Shown: piece after piece, positions 8,719-64,000 of the stretch
Layout of the letters: each line of letters opens with the position of its first letter
Numbering within the stretch: the stretch's first letter is position 1
Source: Stichopus chloronotus
Taxonomy: Eukaryota > Echinodermata > Holothuroidea > Aspidochirotida > Stichopodidae
Direction of reading: 5' to 3'
Assembly: GCA_021234535.1 (NCBI GenBank)
Contig: CM037850.1
Coordinates: 20,572,446 to 20,636,445, forward strand
DNA length: 64,000 nt
Made by a program: the position numbers and the translations under genes
Notes under the pieces: generated by a model
Databases searched by the model: none
The model's input: the letters and a program-made list of their open reading frames with translations, nothing else
What the model was told of the DNA's origin: nothing

Positions 8719-11700
8719 CGACATGTAAATGGTCCCTACCCGCGATCTACCAATCAGCTACGTATTACAAATTCTTTCTAAGAGCAGGCTCTAAGTTTTC
8801 TATTTTTAATGTATTGCCTTGTCTAATCCGACTGTCTGAGGGGAATTAAGAAAAAGTTAATAAACTCTGGAAAACACCGGAAGACGGAACTTTCTTTGAC
8901 CCCTTTAAGTACGGTGGCGTAGAATGACCATCTGTATACAACACTAGTGATTCAACATTTCATATTTTAATACCATTTTATGTAACGTTATCGTAACATT
9001 TCTTCAAATATTTTCTTGATTATCTCATGAACATTTTCTTGTGTTTACTGGGGTATGACTGGATGGTAGTATTACGTAACATAGCGAATACTTGTACTTG
9101 TCATTGGAATTAACTCCTTTAGGTGAACATGTTTATGGGAGTTTAGAACAATAAATGTAGACGGTGCATCGTGGCGTAATATTTAGAGGTACTGTGTGTT
9201 TCCGCCACAGAGGTAAAGGTACTGTAGAATCCTATGTTATGCAGAATTATATTGGTGGCAGAAGTGATAACTGTGTGTTTTTCAGTTATGTTATAGACAG
9301 ACGTAGGAGACATCATGTCCCTGTGTTATGCAAGACTTTGAAAGTTACAGAAGTGTTTAACTGTGCGTTGTCACGCTTGCAGAAGGTCGCCGCTATCCTA
9401 TGTTGAGGCTATAACCGAGAGCTGTGTCCCATTAGTTACAATTGTTTTCTGCATGTTTTTTTCGTTTGAATTTGTACTTACTTCGTTTAGTTATGAGAAC
9501 AAACTCCTTCATTATAAGAGTTTTGTCAACGATGGTTAAGTTACTTAGTTGTTTTGCATTTAGGTTGCTGTGATGATGCTGTGGCATGAAATATCTATAA
9601 CAGTTTCGTGGGTAGGAGAAACCGAATACTCCGAATCTTTTTTTAACTGTTATTTAATTTTATATTAGACTGTTTTGGAATGCAGTATAAGGATATGTAT
9701 GCTCAAGTTTCATAACCTCTTTATCGTTTGACTTCAAGTTTCTCATTTATTTTCATCCATTGAATGAAATGGAACGCTTCTACTGAAATATTCTCTGAAT
9801 TAAGTTCATGTTAGGCTTATACCTCGGTATTATCTGTAAATACTGTGAAAACATTGCGAAAGTTCTCTTTGGGCTCCCTTTGTGATTTCTTCTTCTCTGG
9901 CGTCACTCACGTGACATTTGGATACCTATCCGGGAGAGAGACGATATGAGTTCATCTTGTCACTCCTAAACACAACTTACTCTACACGAGAGGAGACCCA
10001 ACTATTAGATCAGGTGGAGCCGTAGATCGAAACGAAGTTACAAATTAAGTAATCACGCTGATGAGTACTCGATACGCTCAACATAGCATATCACACATCG
10101 TGGGAGTAATAAGGAGAATGACGTTATATGAGACGAGACAAACCATCTCTAAATATCACTTTTGTGAATTTGAAATACAACCCAGCCAACAGGACAAAGG
10201 ATCGCTTGCGACAGCCAATGCTCACATAATGGAATTTCTGTGTGGACTAAGTCCTTGTGGGCTGAAAACATGTCACTATGCTTGACTACTACATAATACA
10301 CTATAGTATTAAATTGTAAAAGTGGTTAGTACAATTCTGAGAGCCTAAATGAAGTGGCCTTACTAACTTTTCCTTGTCTGAGGTCACAGCGCAACTAAGA
10401 AGTCTACCAATATTATGGAGATAACGTAGCATTTAAAAAAAAATGGTGGTATTTTAACATTATTCGTTGTAGGAGCAGTGTATCATTGTGTGCGTCAATT
10501 GTTCTTTGTAGCCATTGTTTGTCTAATTTCCCTTAATTTGTGTGGACAATGTTACACTTGCCAGATCGCAGGCATTGAATACAATGGAACTTAGTATAAA
10601 CGTTGACATATGGCAATGCAAGTGTTGTTTACTACGTATGGAAACAAACTTTAGGGTATGCGGGATAAAGCAGTATTGTCCCTTCTACCAATAAGGTATA
10701 GTTACATTCCACGCTACATTAAAAATGACTCATTTTATTTACATATTCATTTAACACATTTAGTGTCATTTTTTTTCAACCATAAGCATCAACGACAAGA
10801 AAAGTTGGGAGAAAACTGAGGAGAAATTTCACGAGGCTTGTCAGGGTATATGGGAATGATCACCACCTAACAAAACGAATATATCCAAAGCGAAGTAGAA
10901 AATATTAATCTATAGTTCAGTACAGTTTTGTTCAAGTAAAAATATTTGCCAATGCCTATATTTGTAAATATAAAGTTAGTAACTTTCACAACATTTTCTT
11001 CTTACATTCATTATGAGTAAATGAAGTAACTGACATCATAAGAAGATCGTGGAAGAATGGTCCAGAAATGCTTGTGAAGTATGATTCGATTCCTGCCTCC
11101 TCCTTGCGAGCACGCAATAAAACCAAAACCGCTTCTTAAGTGATTATGATATTATGAACATCTACATTCCACGTGAAAAATAAATAATAAACCAACTAGC
11201 ATTTACTGTTGAAGCGCTAATTCCTCTTGAAAGTCTCATAATGATACCAGGCAAATGTCGGATTACGACATTATCTGAGTCAAAGTTACTAGTTTAAAAA
11301 AGTCAGTAATCGTGAAGCAAGGGGCTTGAGTTGCATTGCTGCATAAAGGAAACATTTAAAGATAAGATGATGCAATGATGAAAAAAACGAATGATGAAAA
11401 TCATTGACATTCATCCTCGAAAATCCTTTCGTTAACAAACATTTCGTTAAGGCTCCATCTGCAAAGTGTAGTTGATCGATCCACATTGGAGTGACTTCAC
11501 TGTTACCTCGACGCGTCTCACTAATTGATTAATGGCTAATTTTACGCCCATGTATGTGGGCTAATAACATACTGATGCTATTCAAATGAAGGACGTCAAA
11601 TCTAATACATCTCCATATTGACAATATAAGAGAGCATCGCAACAGGTAGAGCGAAATTTGTTCTTTCCAAAAAAGTATAGTTCTGAATTAAGTTTGCAAA

Positions 11701-13744
11701 CAGACAGCAGTGTATTAAACCTGCAGGACAGTTTCGAACTCTCACCATAGGTGAGAAACATGGAGCTTCAAAGGTCTTGTGACGTGAAAATATCATTTTG
11801 GAGAATTGGGCGCATTAAGCACTGAAAACCACAAAATAGCAACAGATTCTATCAAAATCGGTCAAACATTGACCAATTTATAGTCAATTTAGTATCATGA
11901 ATAAACAGTGGCAAAGTATGCAAATTTGTGACATCCATAGTTGGACGCATTTAAATGTCTTATGTTAATCCTCTGTTTATGTAACCTTTATTTCAAGGAC
12001 ATTTGAGAATTTGATATGCCCAGAGGATCTTATTTTAGAAGCATGTTTTTTCTTCTTTACAAACCTCGATATCACTTACCAGTTTGAAACTCAATAATTA
12101 AGTTATCAAGAGGCAAAATACATAGGCTTAACGAAAGAAATACCGACACCGTGCAACACTCCACGTCATCTGCTTTGCATTTTTCTCAAACTTTGAAAAG
12201 TCATGTCTGCAAAATAGTACAAGATATTAGACAACGAATTTTCATTCACGGCGTCACTTTGCAACTTCTGGAAGAAGGGTGCTCTTTTCTAATAGCACGT
12301 CATACAACCTTCAAAGATTAAAATTTGATATGTACAAAATAAGCTTTAACATATATACGTCATTTGATATGTAAGTTAGTCGACCGGTTAGTGGTGGGCC
12401 ATTGGTATGAACGATCGTGTGATTAAGGTTTGATGAAGTATCAGACAAGTCGAAAATTGTAAATCTGTTAATCTAAATCTGTTATTGCATTATTTGAAGC
12501 AACATATAAGTAGTATTAGCAAATGGGGAAAAGGCAGGGTTGGATATTATAACCAATCTACTTCACGCTACTGAACAAATATAATGATGGCGTTGAAGAT
12601 CAACGCCATCATCTAGGATCTTCTAGAAAAGACCTGGCTTCATTCAGAAGTTGGAGAGTGGAAACCTGAATGATAATCAGTTGTAATTCTTTGATGATTC
12701 TGTAGGGGCTTTTCGTCAGTCTTCAGTCGAGATAAAGTTTATGTAAACAAAGGGTGACAGACGGCATGTTTATGGGGGCTCTCCCTTGGCGTCACAATTT
12801 TGCACTGTAACACTTGGATTATGTTTACTCATGATGCAACTCTAAAATTGAAATTTTATTGTAAAATGGTCAAATTTTGATACTTGTTTAACACAATTGT
12901 GGTCATTGTCACCGTTTCTAAGGATGAAGTTAGTCAATACTTTAAAATGTGTTTTGCATGCTAAGTGAAGTACTTTGAGTACCATAATTGCTACTTTTCC
13001 CATGACATTGTATCTTTGGGTGGCTTTGCACATATCTCTGCCATCAGAGATACATGTCTGATTGTTAGCAATGATTCAGAGCTGTGGAAGAGGATTTTTC
13101 ACCCTTCTTTTGTGTAAAAAATTATATATAAAATATTCTTGTTTTGTCATCTAAGAAAGGACACTTTGCCACCCTGTTTGAAGGAACTAAGTAAATAGCT
13201 CTAAAAACCATTCAAATCGCACCTAACATGGACCCTGAAGTGAACTATTGTCTTTACCTGACACAGGTAACACTTTTCTCAAAGACGGCATTAATTTGCA
13301 TTCAAGGGGTCTCACTAAGAAATCAACCTCTTCGAATTCTTGTCTAGGAAAGCCCTACAACTTACTCTGCAAATCTTTCTCTCCGTGGACTCAGCTTTTT
13401 TTTATTTCCTGATATGAAATAGATAATTTGCTTACACAACGACTACAAAATATTATAGTTGATACATCTACTGCAGATATCACAGAGAGGAAAGAGATTA
13501 AGAAAGCGAATATAATTGTTATGGGTATTGTTATAATTATTATGATCATTCCGTAATTTAAATTAAAGATAAACTATGTAAAGAAAAACCAGGCTGGCAA
13601 AAAGTACATACTTTAAAGAAAAATAAATTATTTAGAATACACTCATCATGGCATACAAAGAAAATAGCTTCAATCATTGCTAAACCATTCAGTCTCATCA
13701 AGAAACATCTAAATGTTATGTGTGTGATGAGTAAAGTATGATGC

Positions 13745-13925
13745 ATCAGTCAAATTTTGAAGAGTTTCTTTAAGCAAACTATTGATGAGCAACGAATAAC
13801 TAGATTTCTATCTGTGAGAAACTTATTTTTTAAAAAAGAAGTCTACTATCCTTCCTTATTTTGAATAATCTATCATTCTACGGTTGTTTTCTGAAACACC
13901 TTGTTTCCCTTTAACATAGAACCAT
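13745..13925 (+). repeat. Dispersed repeat copy A
   Basis: Matches 46107-46310 in the same orientation, e.g. CTGTGAGAAACTTATTT and CTACTATCCTTCC followed by AATAATCTATCATTCT. No coding content; an unclassified interspersed repeat. Confidence 0.75.
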
Positions 13926-13959
13926 GTGATGTAAATATTTGTATGAGAAAGGAATTTGG

Positions 13960-14770
13960 AACCATGTTACCAGTGGTACTTGCTGATAACTTCAGAAAAT
14001 ATATAAAAATCAAATTTGTATAATAAGAACAAAACGGGTAGAATGATTAATATTATTAAAGTGAGTATTCATGAATGCCGTAAACGTTATGTAATGTGAC
14101 TCACACTCAGTGTTTTATATATTTATATTTAGTATACTGCCAGTAAGACACACTACGTTTGACAGAAAATTAAGAAGCAAACGCTAAAATGTTTAGTAAA
14201 AAAATGAAAGGAAAGAGAAACATTTTATCATGAATTCCAATGGACCAATTAAAATGAAGTATACTCTGAGGTACCAATGTGTACTTCTACATGCTCTAGA
14301 AAATGTAATCAAATCTGTTCCAAGTGGTTACAAAACAGATAAATCATTGTGCGTAGTGCGGAACATTTCCAAAGAATATTTTGTTACACAAGACCAGTGC
14401 AAGGTAGCCCGGTGAAGCGATTACAAAATGGGTTGTTTGCTGGACAGGAAAGGCAACAGTCGGGTCCATATGTGCCTCTAGGACAAGCTGTGACAGAAGT
14501 AAATATATTTATTTACTTGTTTGTTCTGTACATTGACCAATTCAAACATTAAGACTGTGTTCCATGTGTAACACATGGGTACCAGATTTATTGCTGTAAA
14601 AAGAGCAGAGGCATAGCTTTCCCTGAAGTGATCCTCTGTACAGGGAGAAGGCTTCGAATCCTTCAACTATACACTAAAAATTGTCTAAGAACCTAAACAT
14701 ATGACACAAAACGATTTATAGACAATAAATGGTACATTTTAGCTTTAAAGTTAACATACATGTTTCAGTG
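13960..14770. repeat. Duplicate partner of 640-1730
   Basis: Colinear with the left-edge block but with many substitutions and indels, including an insertion of about 51 bases near 14405-14455. It lies directly beyond the last recognised exon of the host gene. Confidence 0.75.
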
Positions 14771-14783
14771 TATGTTTCTAAGA

Positions 14784-14789
14784 TTTATT
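14784..14789 (-). terminator. AATAAA polyadenylation signal candidate
   Basis: Minus-strand AATAAA just past the read-through stop of exon 22. In AT-rich DNA such hexamers are frequent, so it only matters together with the open read-through frame. Confidence 0.3.
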
Positions 14790-14889
14790 TAATCTCATTG
14801 CCCTTACATAAAGTTCTCTAAGACGACAAAGCAGAAGGATGTAAACATGATAATTATATGATTTTGACTATCATTAAAAGACGACTTAC

Positions 14890-57351
<42,462 letters not shown>

Positions 57352-57367
57352 AATCCGAAAATTAAAA

Positions 57368-58314
57368 GATTCTTCTGTGATTCTTAGCGAAAATGCAAAA
57401 ATTGTCAAAAACGAAATAAATGTCAACGTATCTGACGTTGTTGTTGTTCACAGGAAATTCTGAGTAGATAACACTTTGTCTATTGTCGACTTGTGAAATG
57501 AAATACAGGGCGACAAAACAAACTGGATAATGCATGGGTCAATAGTTTTTAAAGGAAGAGATTTTTTTTCAAATTTTTATTTGGATATATTTTACGAGAA
57601 CACTTATTGCCCAGCTACAAAAAAAAAAAAAAAAAACGAAAGGAGTATTTACAATTCACAGGCAGAAATATTTTTTTCTTTTTAGCATCACGTATTTTGT
57701 ACAAATATTGTATATTTGCATATTGTATATTTGACTATATGTATATTGTATATTTGCAAATTGGTTGATGTCCCCTTTTTTTGTATATTCGTGAAAAGTA
57801 GATCGAAATTAGTAAATACTTAATATTCTTTCTAGTATTATGATTCATCTGGAATTCACAGCGAAAATGCAAAAATTGTCAAAAATGAAAATAATATCAA
57901 CGTATTTGACGTTGTTGTTCACAGGAAATCCTGAATAGATAACACTTCGTCTATTGTCGATTTGTGAAATGAAATACAGGGCGACAAAACAAACTGGATA
58001 ATGCATGGGTCAATAGTTTTTGAAGGGAGAGATTTTTTTTTAATTTTTATTTGGATGTATTTTACGAGAACACTTATTGCCCAGCTACAAAAAAAAAATA
58101 AAATAAAATAACGAAAGGAGTGTTTACAATTCACTGGCTGGATTATACTTTGTTTCTTTTTAGCATCATGTATTTTGCACAAATATCGTATATTTGTATA
58201 TTGTATTTTTGAATATATGTATATTGTATATTTGCAAATTGGTTGATGTTGCATTTTTTGTATATTCGTGAAATGTAGAGCGAATTTAGTAACTACTAAT
58301 TCTTTCTAGTATTA
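57368..58314. repeat. 474-bp tandem duplication upstream of exon 1
   Basis: Copy 1 is 57368-57841 and copy 2 is 57842-58314. Both contain the same blocks, for example GCGAAAATGCAAAAATTGTC at 57387 and 57861, and GGGCGACAAAACAAACTGG. Similarity is high with scattered substitutions and length changes in T-runs. It begins 17 bases upstream of the start codon, so it should hold the 5' UTR and proximal promoter of the collagen/Tie-like gene. Confidence 0.85.
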
Positions 58315-61300
58315 GGTATTTGTATAACTGCATTTGTGTATCTCATTAGATATTTCTATATTTCCCATTTACTTTCCCTTTAGAAGTCTGTAAATCCACA
58401 TTGCACTTTTGTTGAAATGAATAAACCGTTATCTAATAGGTATGTATTTTCTTCAGTGGGAGCCAATTCTCCTAGCAGGCACAATATTAACAGCGAATAA
58501 GCACCATTACATTGCAAAAGATGCTGAGTTAGTAACGTATAACACAGCCAGGTTCTCTACATGACAAGAAAAGACGGCGCTTGTTTCGATTTGGTGAGCC
58601 TAGAAAATGGGGCGTGGTCTTTGGTGATACTAAAAGGTGGATAGCGCCATTATTTAGAGTTATGTTTGATGTACTGCCTCTTCTTTTTTTTTCGGACGTT
58701 TTTTTTTTTTTTTTTTGAGGTTGTTTCCTCTGTTTATTGGTTCTCAACCAAAACGACATAAATAGACAATGCAATTAATTAAAGTCCCGAAGCTTTTATT
58801 TTTCTTTACCTTCACGCAATTTATTTGGTTTTCCTTGAAGCTGTAGAGAAGAAAATATTGCTGAAAGACGCATCAGTACACATTGAATTCGAACTGATGA
58901 TTATAACACTTAATTAATCAGTGAGAGTGTCGCCTAACTCACTGGGCCAAGAGTGCACACGGAATATTACTTTGTTCAAGTTATTACAACCATCCTTACC
59001 GTAATAATATCTGCCAACTAGACAAGCCAGTGTTATCGTGTTATAACGCGACAATGTTTGAATATCTACCATTACAACAGTATAAACCGCTAACGGTCGA
59101 ACATCTATCATTAAAAATAAGAACTGATCAGGCAAGGGGAATAGGGTATCAGTTCAGATGTGTGGCAAAAGAGGTTGTTTATTAGATTGGTAAAGTAGTC
59201 TGCGAAAGTTAAAGATCTGTGGATTCCGCAACCAAATTGGACATTGGTTTATCGGGGGAGGGTTAGAAAGCTGTCCGCTTGAAGATAAGGCTAATATTAC
59301 TCATTTGATGAAGACATTAATTAAGTCACAGCTGCATTATTAATCATTGGAAGATGCAGTGTGTGTGTGCTTCCATGTACTCTGCTAAAGGTACCTTCAA
59401 CGTTTCCAGGACTATTCATAAGGGCTTGGCCCGTGTGCCACTATGGTCCATATTATGATATTCTGTTTATAAATGCTTCTTCCCTCATACTTTCATGGAT
59501 TTTGTATGGAATTGCGATACGATGTTCCTTGGCTGGCCATTTGGTGTGTTTAAAATGTTTGGTCGAAGTTCCAATGCTGACCCTGTGGCCCATATTATGA
59601 AACTGCGTAAGATTCTCCACTTCTACTCCTATATATTCTGTTGAACAGTGATTGATGGTTTAATTGTCTTAATGATACTCTGTAAATTCTTGGTTACTTA
59701 ATTGAGGGTGTTCCTTGAAGGTCCCATGTAGTCCAGTATGCTCAATCTTTTCGAATTCTGCAAAGTTTTTCGCCTACACAATTTCAAGTACAATAGTGGT
59801 GGCTGGTCAGGATGATAGTCTGTTGCCGGTACATTCGGGTGTAAATGACTGTTTAGTCCAAGGTCTAACGTTGGCCCTACGTCTCATTTTATGTGATTCG
59901 ATATTCAAAAATGCGACTCCTCTAATATGGAGCCATGTAAAAGTATGAAACGTGGCAACAATTTTCCCTATAGTAGTGCGTCATTTGGTATATTCCAAGA
60001 AAAATTTTCAACGTTCTACGGGACCCGATGGTCATTTTTTTTTTTTTTGGTTGGTGACAATGAAACTATGTTAATGGTGCCTAAATGATGAGGCGTTGTT
60101 GTTAGGTACTATGCGTCATGCAGAGTGTATGAGACTTAGAAGAAGTACGAAACCTAGGACTAACAGTTAAGACTGCGCAGTTCTAGCGTTAGGCTTAGGT
60201 AAGTTAGTCCAAGCGGGGAGACTATATTACCCTATATCTATTTATATCATAAACATTACCAACTTTAGACCTAAGCCCCCTAGTCGCTTAAATGCTTACT
60301 TAGTATCTTAAGTTGTAAATAGACGTTGTTGCAGATGGCCGAATATGCGGCTGTGCGCAAAGAATTGTGGGTTTGGATAGGTTAGTTTGTACACTACCTT
60401 TATATGCATGCCACAATCTCATCATGCCTTTTAAACGCTATCTACTATGGGGTTATTAAAAGGCAATAGATACTAGGCATGTGAAGAGCTAAGCCTGCCA
60501 CTACCAGTTCGGCAGTATACCTTACGTACCCAACCCAGCAAACTTATTACGAGAACTAAGCCTTGCAACATTAGGCTAGAAGATCCAGGGCGTAACGTTT
60601 TCATAAACTCAGTCTCTCCAACAACTCATTCCCTCCAACAAAAGAAGTCAAAGGAGTAATAAAGGAATCTTAAGCCCCCTCAGTATCTGCAAAGCGCTCA
60701 GAGAATAGATGAAAAAGGATTGCATAATTCAATTGCATATGTGAGAAATACAGCGTACAACACTTGGGAAATGTCCTTTCCTCCCATCTGATAGATTATG
60801 CAGCCAAACAATTTCCTTGTAGAATACGCTCAGCAACAGTTGATGGCGCTCCGCTTAGATATCCAGTTTTCTCCCCAAAATAGTTTTCTTCCAAAGATCC
60901 TTACTTAGGGTCTACGACTGTGTTCCTACTGCCTACTTTGAATTATCGGTCCTCTTTCAAACCATTTCATAAGATGGCCCTCTCAAAATCGGTAAATCCT
61001 TTTAGTCTACATGTATCCAGTGTCTTTCATAGAAATGGACGTAGCCTGTTTATCTTTGTCTTGTTCAAGTTATCACGTAGAACGAGATTGCACGACTATT
61101 TGAACTTGGAATGTGCAATATTAGGCTAGGGCGATTACTCTCATTATGTTTGACGCCCCGTATCGCTTACTAATGGATCAAGCAACGTAACGAAAAAGTT
61201 ACGTTGATTTTCTTCATCAGATTTGTGCTTACATGTGCATGAAAGTGTGCAGTGTGCATCAAATGATCTAAGACATAATCACTTTCGAACGCCAGTCATC

Positions 61301-64000
61301 ATAATAATTATAGCCGTCACGAAATGTCACAAATCTGAAAGGAAACTACGCCGCACTTATCTTCCATATACTTAAATGTGAAAATTGCCTCAATACTTTT
61401 GTTGACCCTACAATATTCAGACTCTAATAGAAAGCATAGCGCTCAATTATCATTATTTGAAAACCACGTCGATGAGAATGGATATGAATATCCGTGTATG
61501 TAAAAACGGGTGTTACACTTTTTTTGACGTATGTGTGTGTGTAGTGGCTATGACATATTAAGCAAAGGTTGTCTATCAAGATCAATATCTTTGCAAAGGG
61601 CCCTAGTTCATATTGTTTGAAATGGATTGCGGCAAGATTACCTTGAAAGGTTCAGTGAAATAAGAACTACATCTTATGGAAAAGGTGTTACATTTTCATT
61701 ATCCCATGTCTTTACATTTATCGACTAAACGTTAAATGAGAAGTGCTACAAAATTCGCAAAGAAATAACTTCGATTGATCTTCTTAAGGGTAGCTTGTAT
61801 AAACAATTAAATGTTCCATATTTAACATATTTTACTAGAAATTAAAGGCACAATCCATTTCCTGAGATACCGTTTTATTGATTACAAGATAAAAGACAAA
61901 AATGAGAAAGGACATTCTTCTGAATGACCGCCTGCTTTATTCCCTCTACCGGTCTATACAAGTACTACCGGTGATAATTGTAAATCATTCCATGATACCT
62001 ATTTGACTGCATGGAATATAAACTATATCAACAGCTTCAGAGAATTGCCACAGCCCATTTGCACTTTCAAAGTAGCTTTTTCAGATACCTTTTTGGCCCT
62101 ATATCAGACCCTATTAACTGAGTAAACATACACCATTATGGAATATTGGAGGGTAGTATAGACTGCAGTTGTTATAGGTAAAAAATGAAAACAGTCGAAG
62201 TAGATGGGCTCAATGATAGCCATATCTGGCAAGGTAGTTCATATGGATCAGTGATAGTATCAAGATAAAACTACACCCAAAATTTCTGGATAAAAGGAGG
62301 GCATATATATTATTGTGGCATCTGGATAGATGGAATTATGTGGTAAAGTTAACTCTTCATATTATAGGGCTGTAGCAGTAAGGGATCACAAACAAGAAGA
62401 AACGGTGGTATCATAAAACTGCACATTAAAGACTAATTTGTGTGAAAGGTAATTTGTAACGAATGGTGCAGAAAAGCACGCGGTACTATACTGTCAAGAT
62501 TGGACTAAAAGTATTGTATCTATGAGGAGTAAAAATACTTTAATAGGGAGAAAAAATAAAGACTATAATCTATCTCTGCAGGAAAAATACTTCATAACAG
62601 TTCCATGTGGTAACTTGACTTCACAACACAGTAAGTTGGAATGTGTCACAGACCAGACTACACAGAGCATAAGTGCTCACAAGAAAGAAGAAAGAAGCTC
62701 ACAAGCTGAATTTTGGATCATGGCCAAGTTACCAATAAATTTTGGTGCACCACTTTCAAGGTCTTAAAAGTTGTTGTTTCCATGGCAACAAGGAGCAAAG
62801 CTGTGTTTATGTAGAACATCTCACAACAACTTCATAGAACTTCAGACATCCTAAGTGACACTATTGCGAACTGGTAAAGCATTACTAATTTTAGTCAAGA
62901 ATGAGATTAATTGTTGGACCTTCAGCAGCTGACTATTTCTAATTTACTGCAGCATCTGAGAAAGGCACGAAAGTAAGGAAAGTCTGACAGTTTGGTCACA
63001 TTTCTTAGATGAGTGAATGCTCCTCATGGTGATAGCTAAACTTATAGATCTGTCAGAGACAGGGAAATGGTTGACCATTCACAAATGGATTTGTCTTTGT
63101 CCAGCCACATCTTAGGGCTATGTAAGGAAGACAACGTGAATATATTAATACAGATGATCCAGATAAATTCATTGTGTATTTCCCGTTGACACTGGTGTTG
63201 TATCTTGACATGTATCATCGGCGTTTTTACTCGCGACTAATATTGTCTTACGACTGGGAGGGCACGCCCTTATGCCTCAATAACAAAATAAATTATTCAT
63301 GTTATTTTTTTGTAATATATATCATACTGGTAGTCTACCATTCTACAAACAGACTGACCACAATAACACAATAATATCCTGTCCCTCGCTATTGTCTGTG
63401 TTAATACAGTAGGTATAGAACACAATTCTTTGTCAATGATAAATGACACTGCTAAACATACGTATCATCAAAATAAAAATATTTTGTAATGCTCGTTGGT
63501 ATCATTCTATAAATTGGTGACCACCAAATGCACCTTTTCTTTTTTTGCTCTCAGCTACCTGGCGTTGCTCTTTTTAGGCGCTGATATTGTTCAACTAAGA
63601 GGGTGACCACAACACCCTTGATGTAGAATGCTCATTTATATTGCTCTACCATAGCTGGAAGATCACCTCACCATTATTTTTGTTTATTGTTTAAAAAAAA
63701 CAAAAAAACAATTGTGAACACATGAGGATTCAGCAAAGACCAAGTAGAAATCTATTACAAGAAAAATATCGGAGTAATAGGATATCCCCCCATCTCACCA
63801 TCCTTGGCGTTAATTGCTGCCTCATTTGCCTCCATGAATGTAGTTTCTCTTTGGCCATGTGAAAATATTCATTGCATCAAATTGTACAAATTCCCTGAGC
63901 ATTCTGCAAACACCAACCAATCAGAACGAAATCAGGGTAAAAATTGAAAGATAATATGCAAAACTGCTATCACGGATTCAACCCTTGAATATGAACTTAC
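58315..64000. other. Right flank without a supported gene
   Basis: AT-rich sequence upstream of the host gene. Short ORFs (59361-59600, 59715-59948, 62522-62767) have no domain, no repeat homology I can see and no splice context. An unrecognised fast-evolving gene cannot be excluded. Confidence 0.5.

Larger units (their letters stand above)
7479..13744. other. Sequence without a supported gene
   Basis: AT-rich sequence between the Gypsy element and the duplicated block. Apart from the two weak ORFs at 8.2-8.7 kb I see no domain, no RNA gene and no convincing continuation of the host gene on the minus strand. Confidence 0.5.

Noticed and set aside
10190..10280. Possible next exon of the host gene on the minus strand (open in phase 1 with two cysteines)
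   Set aside because: The donor is weak and the cysteine pattern is not EGF-like, so it cannot be told from chance.

Overview
The window is AT-rich animal genomic DNA. It has many very short exons with GT-AG splice sites, long introns full of retroelements, microsatellites and degenerate minisatellites, and no bacterial-type operons. The retroelements (a Ty3/Gypsy element of Mag/SURL type with a serine-tRNA primer site, Tx1/L1-like and CR1/L2-like LINEs) and a Tie-receptor-like host gene suggest a marine invertebrate deuterostome. An echinoderm is plausible, but the species cannot be read from the sequence.

The main content is one split host gene on the minus strand. I could assemble 22 coding exons from about 57.35 kb down to 14.89 kb (1,741 coding bases, 580 codons, all splice phases compatible). 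Exon 1 encodes a signal peptide and exon 2 a unique N-terminal domain. Sixteen short phase-0 exons (3-18) follow, mostly collagen-like Gly-X-Y with several cysteine-bearing interruptions and a final non-collagenous linker. Then come an Ig-like segment, a second Ig domain lacking the usual F-strand cysteine, an 8-cysteine EGF repeat and a 6-cysteine EGF-like repeat. The Ig-EGF-EGF part resembles the ectodomain of Tie receptor tyrosine kinases. Joining it to an N-terminal collagen-like stalk is an architecture I do not know, and it is the most interesting object here. No kinase or transmembrane exon was found: the gene either continues beyond the left edge, or ends in a read-through last exon at about 14.80 kb, where a stop and an AATAAA lie just past the splice donor.

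Left part (1-14 kb): an array of near-palindromic CGACTAG-type repeats (about 60-500); a diverged duplicate of sequences that flank the Ig/EGF exons (640-2100); and an almost complete Ty3/Gypsy retrotransposon (2699-7473, target duplication ATAAC) with two gag-pol lesions. The rest has little recognisable content apart from a small signal-peptide-like ORF at 8.58 kb.

Middle (14-58 kb): the introns carry a truncated Tx1/L1-like LINE (23.1-26.5 kb), a CR1/L2-like LINE with an L1-type ORF1 (32.2-35.6 kb), a decayed CR1-like RT fragment (44.6-45.4 kb) and a second Tx1/L1-like fragment (51.7-53.9 kb). All four are antisense to the host gene. There are also a perfect 47-bp inverted repeat, a long CA/TA microsatellite and several minisatellites. 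A 474-bp tandem duplication sits immediately upstream of exon 1.

Right part (58.3-64 kb): no gene could be supported.
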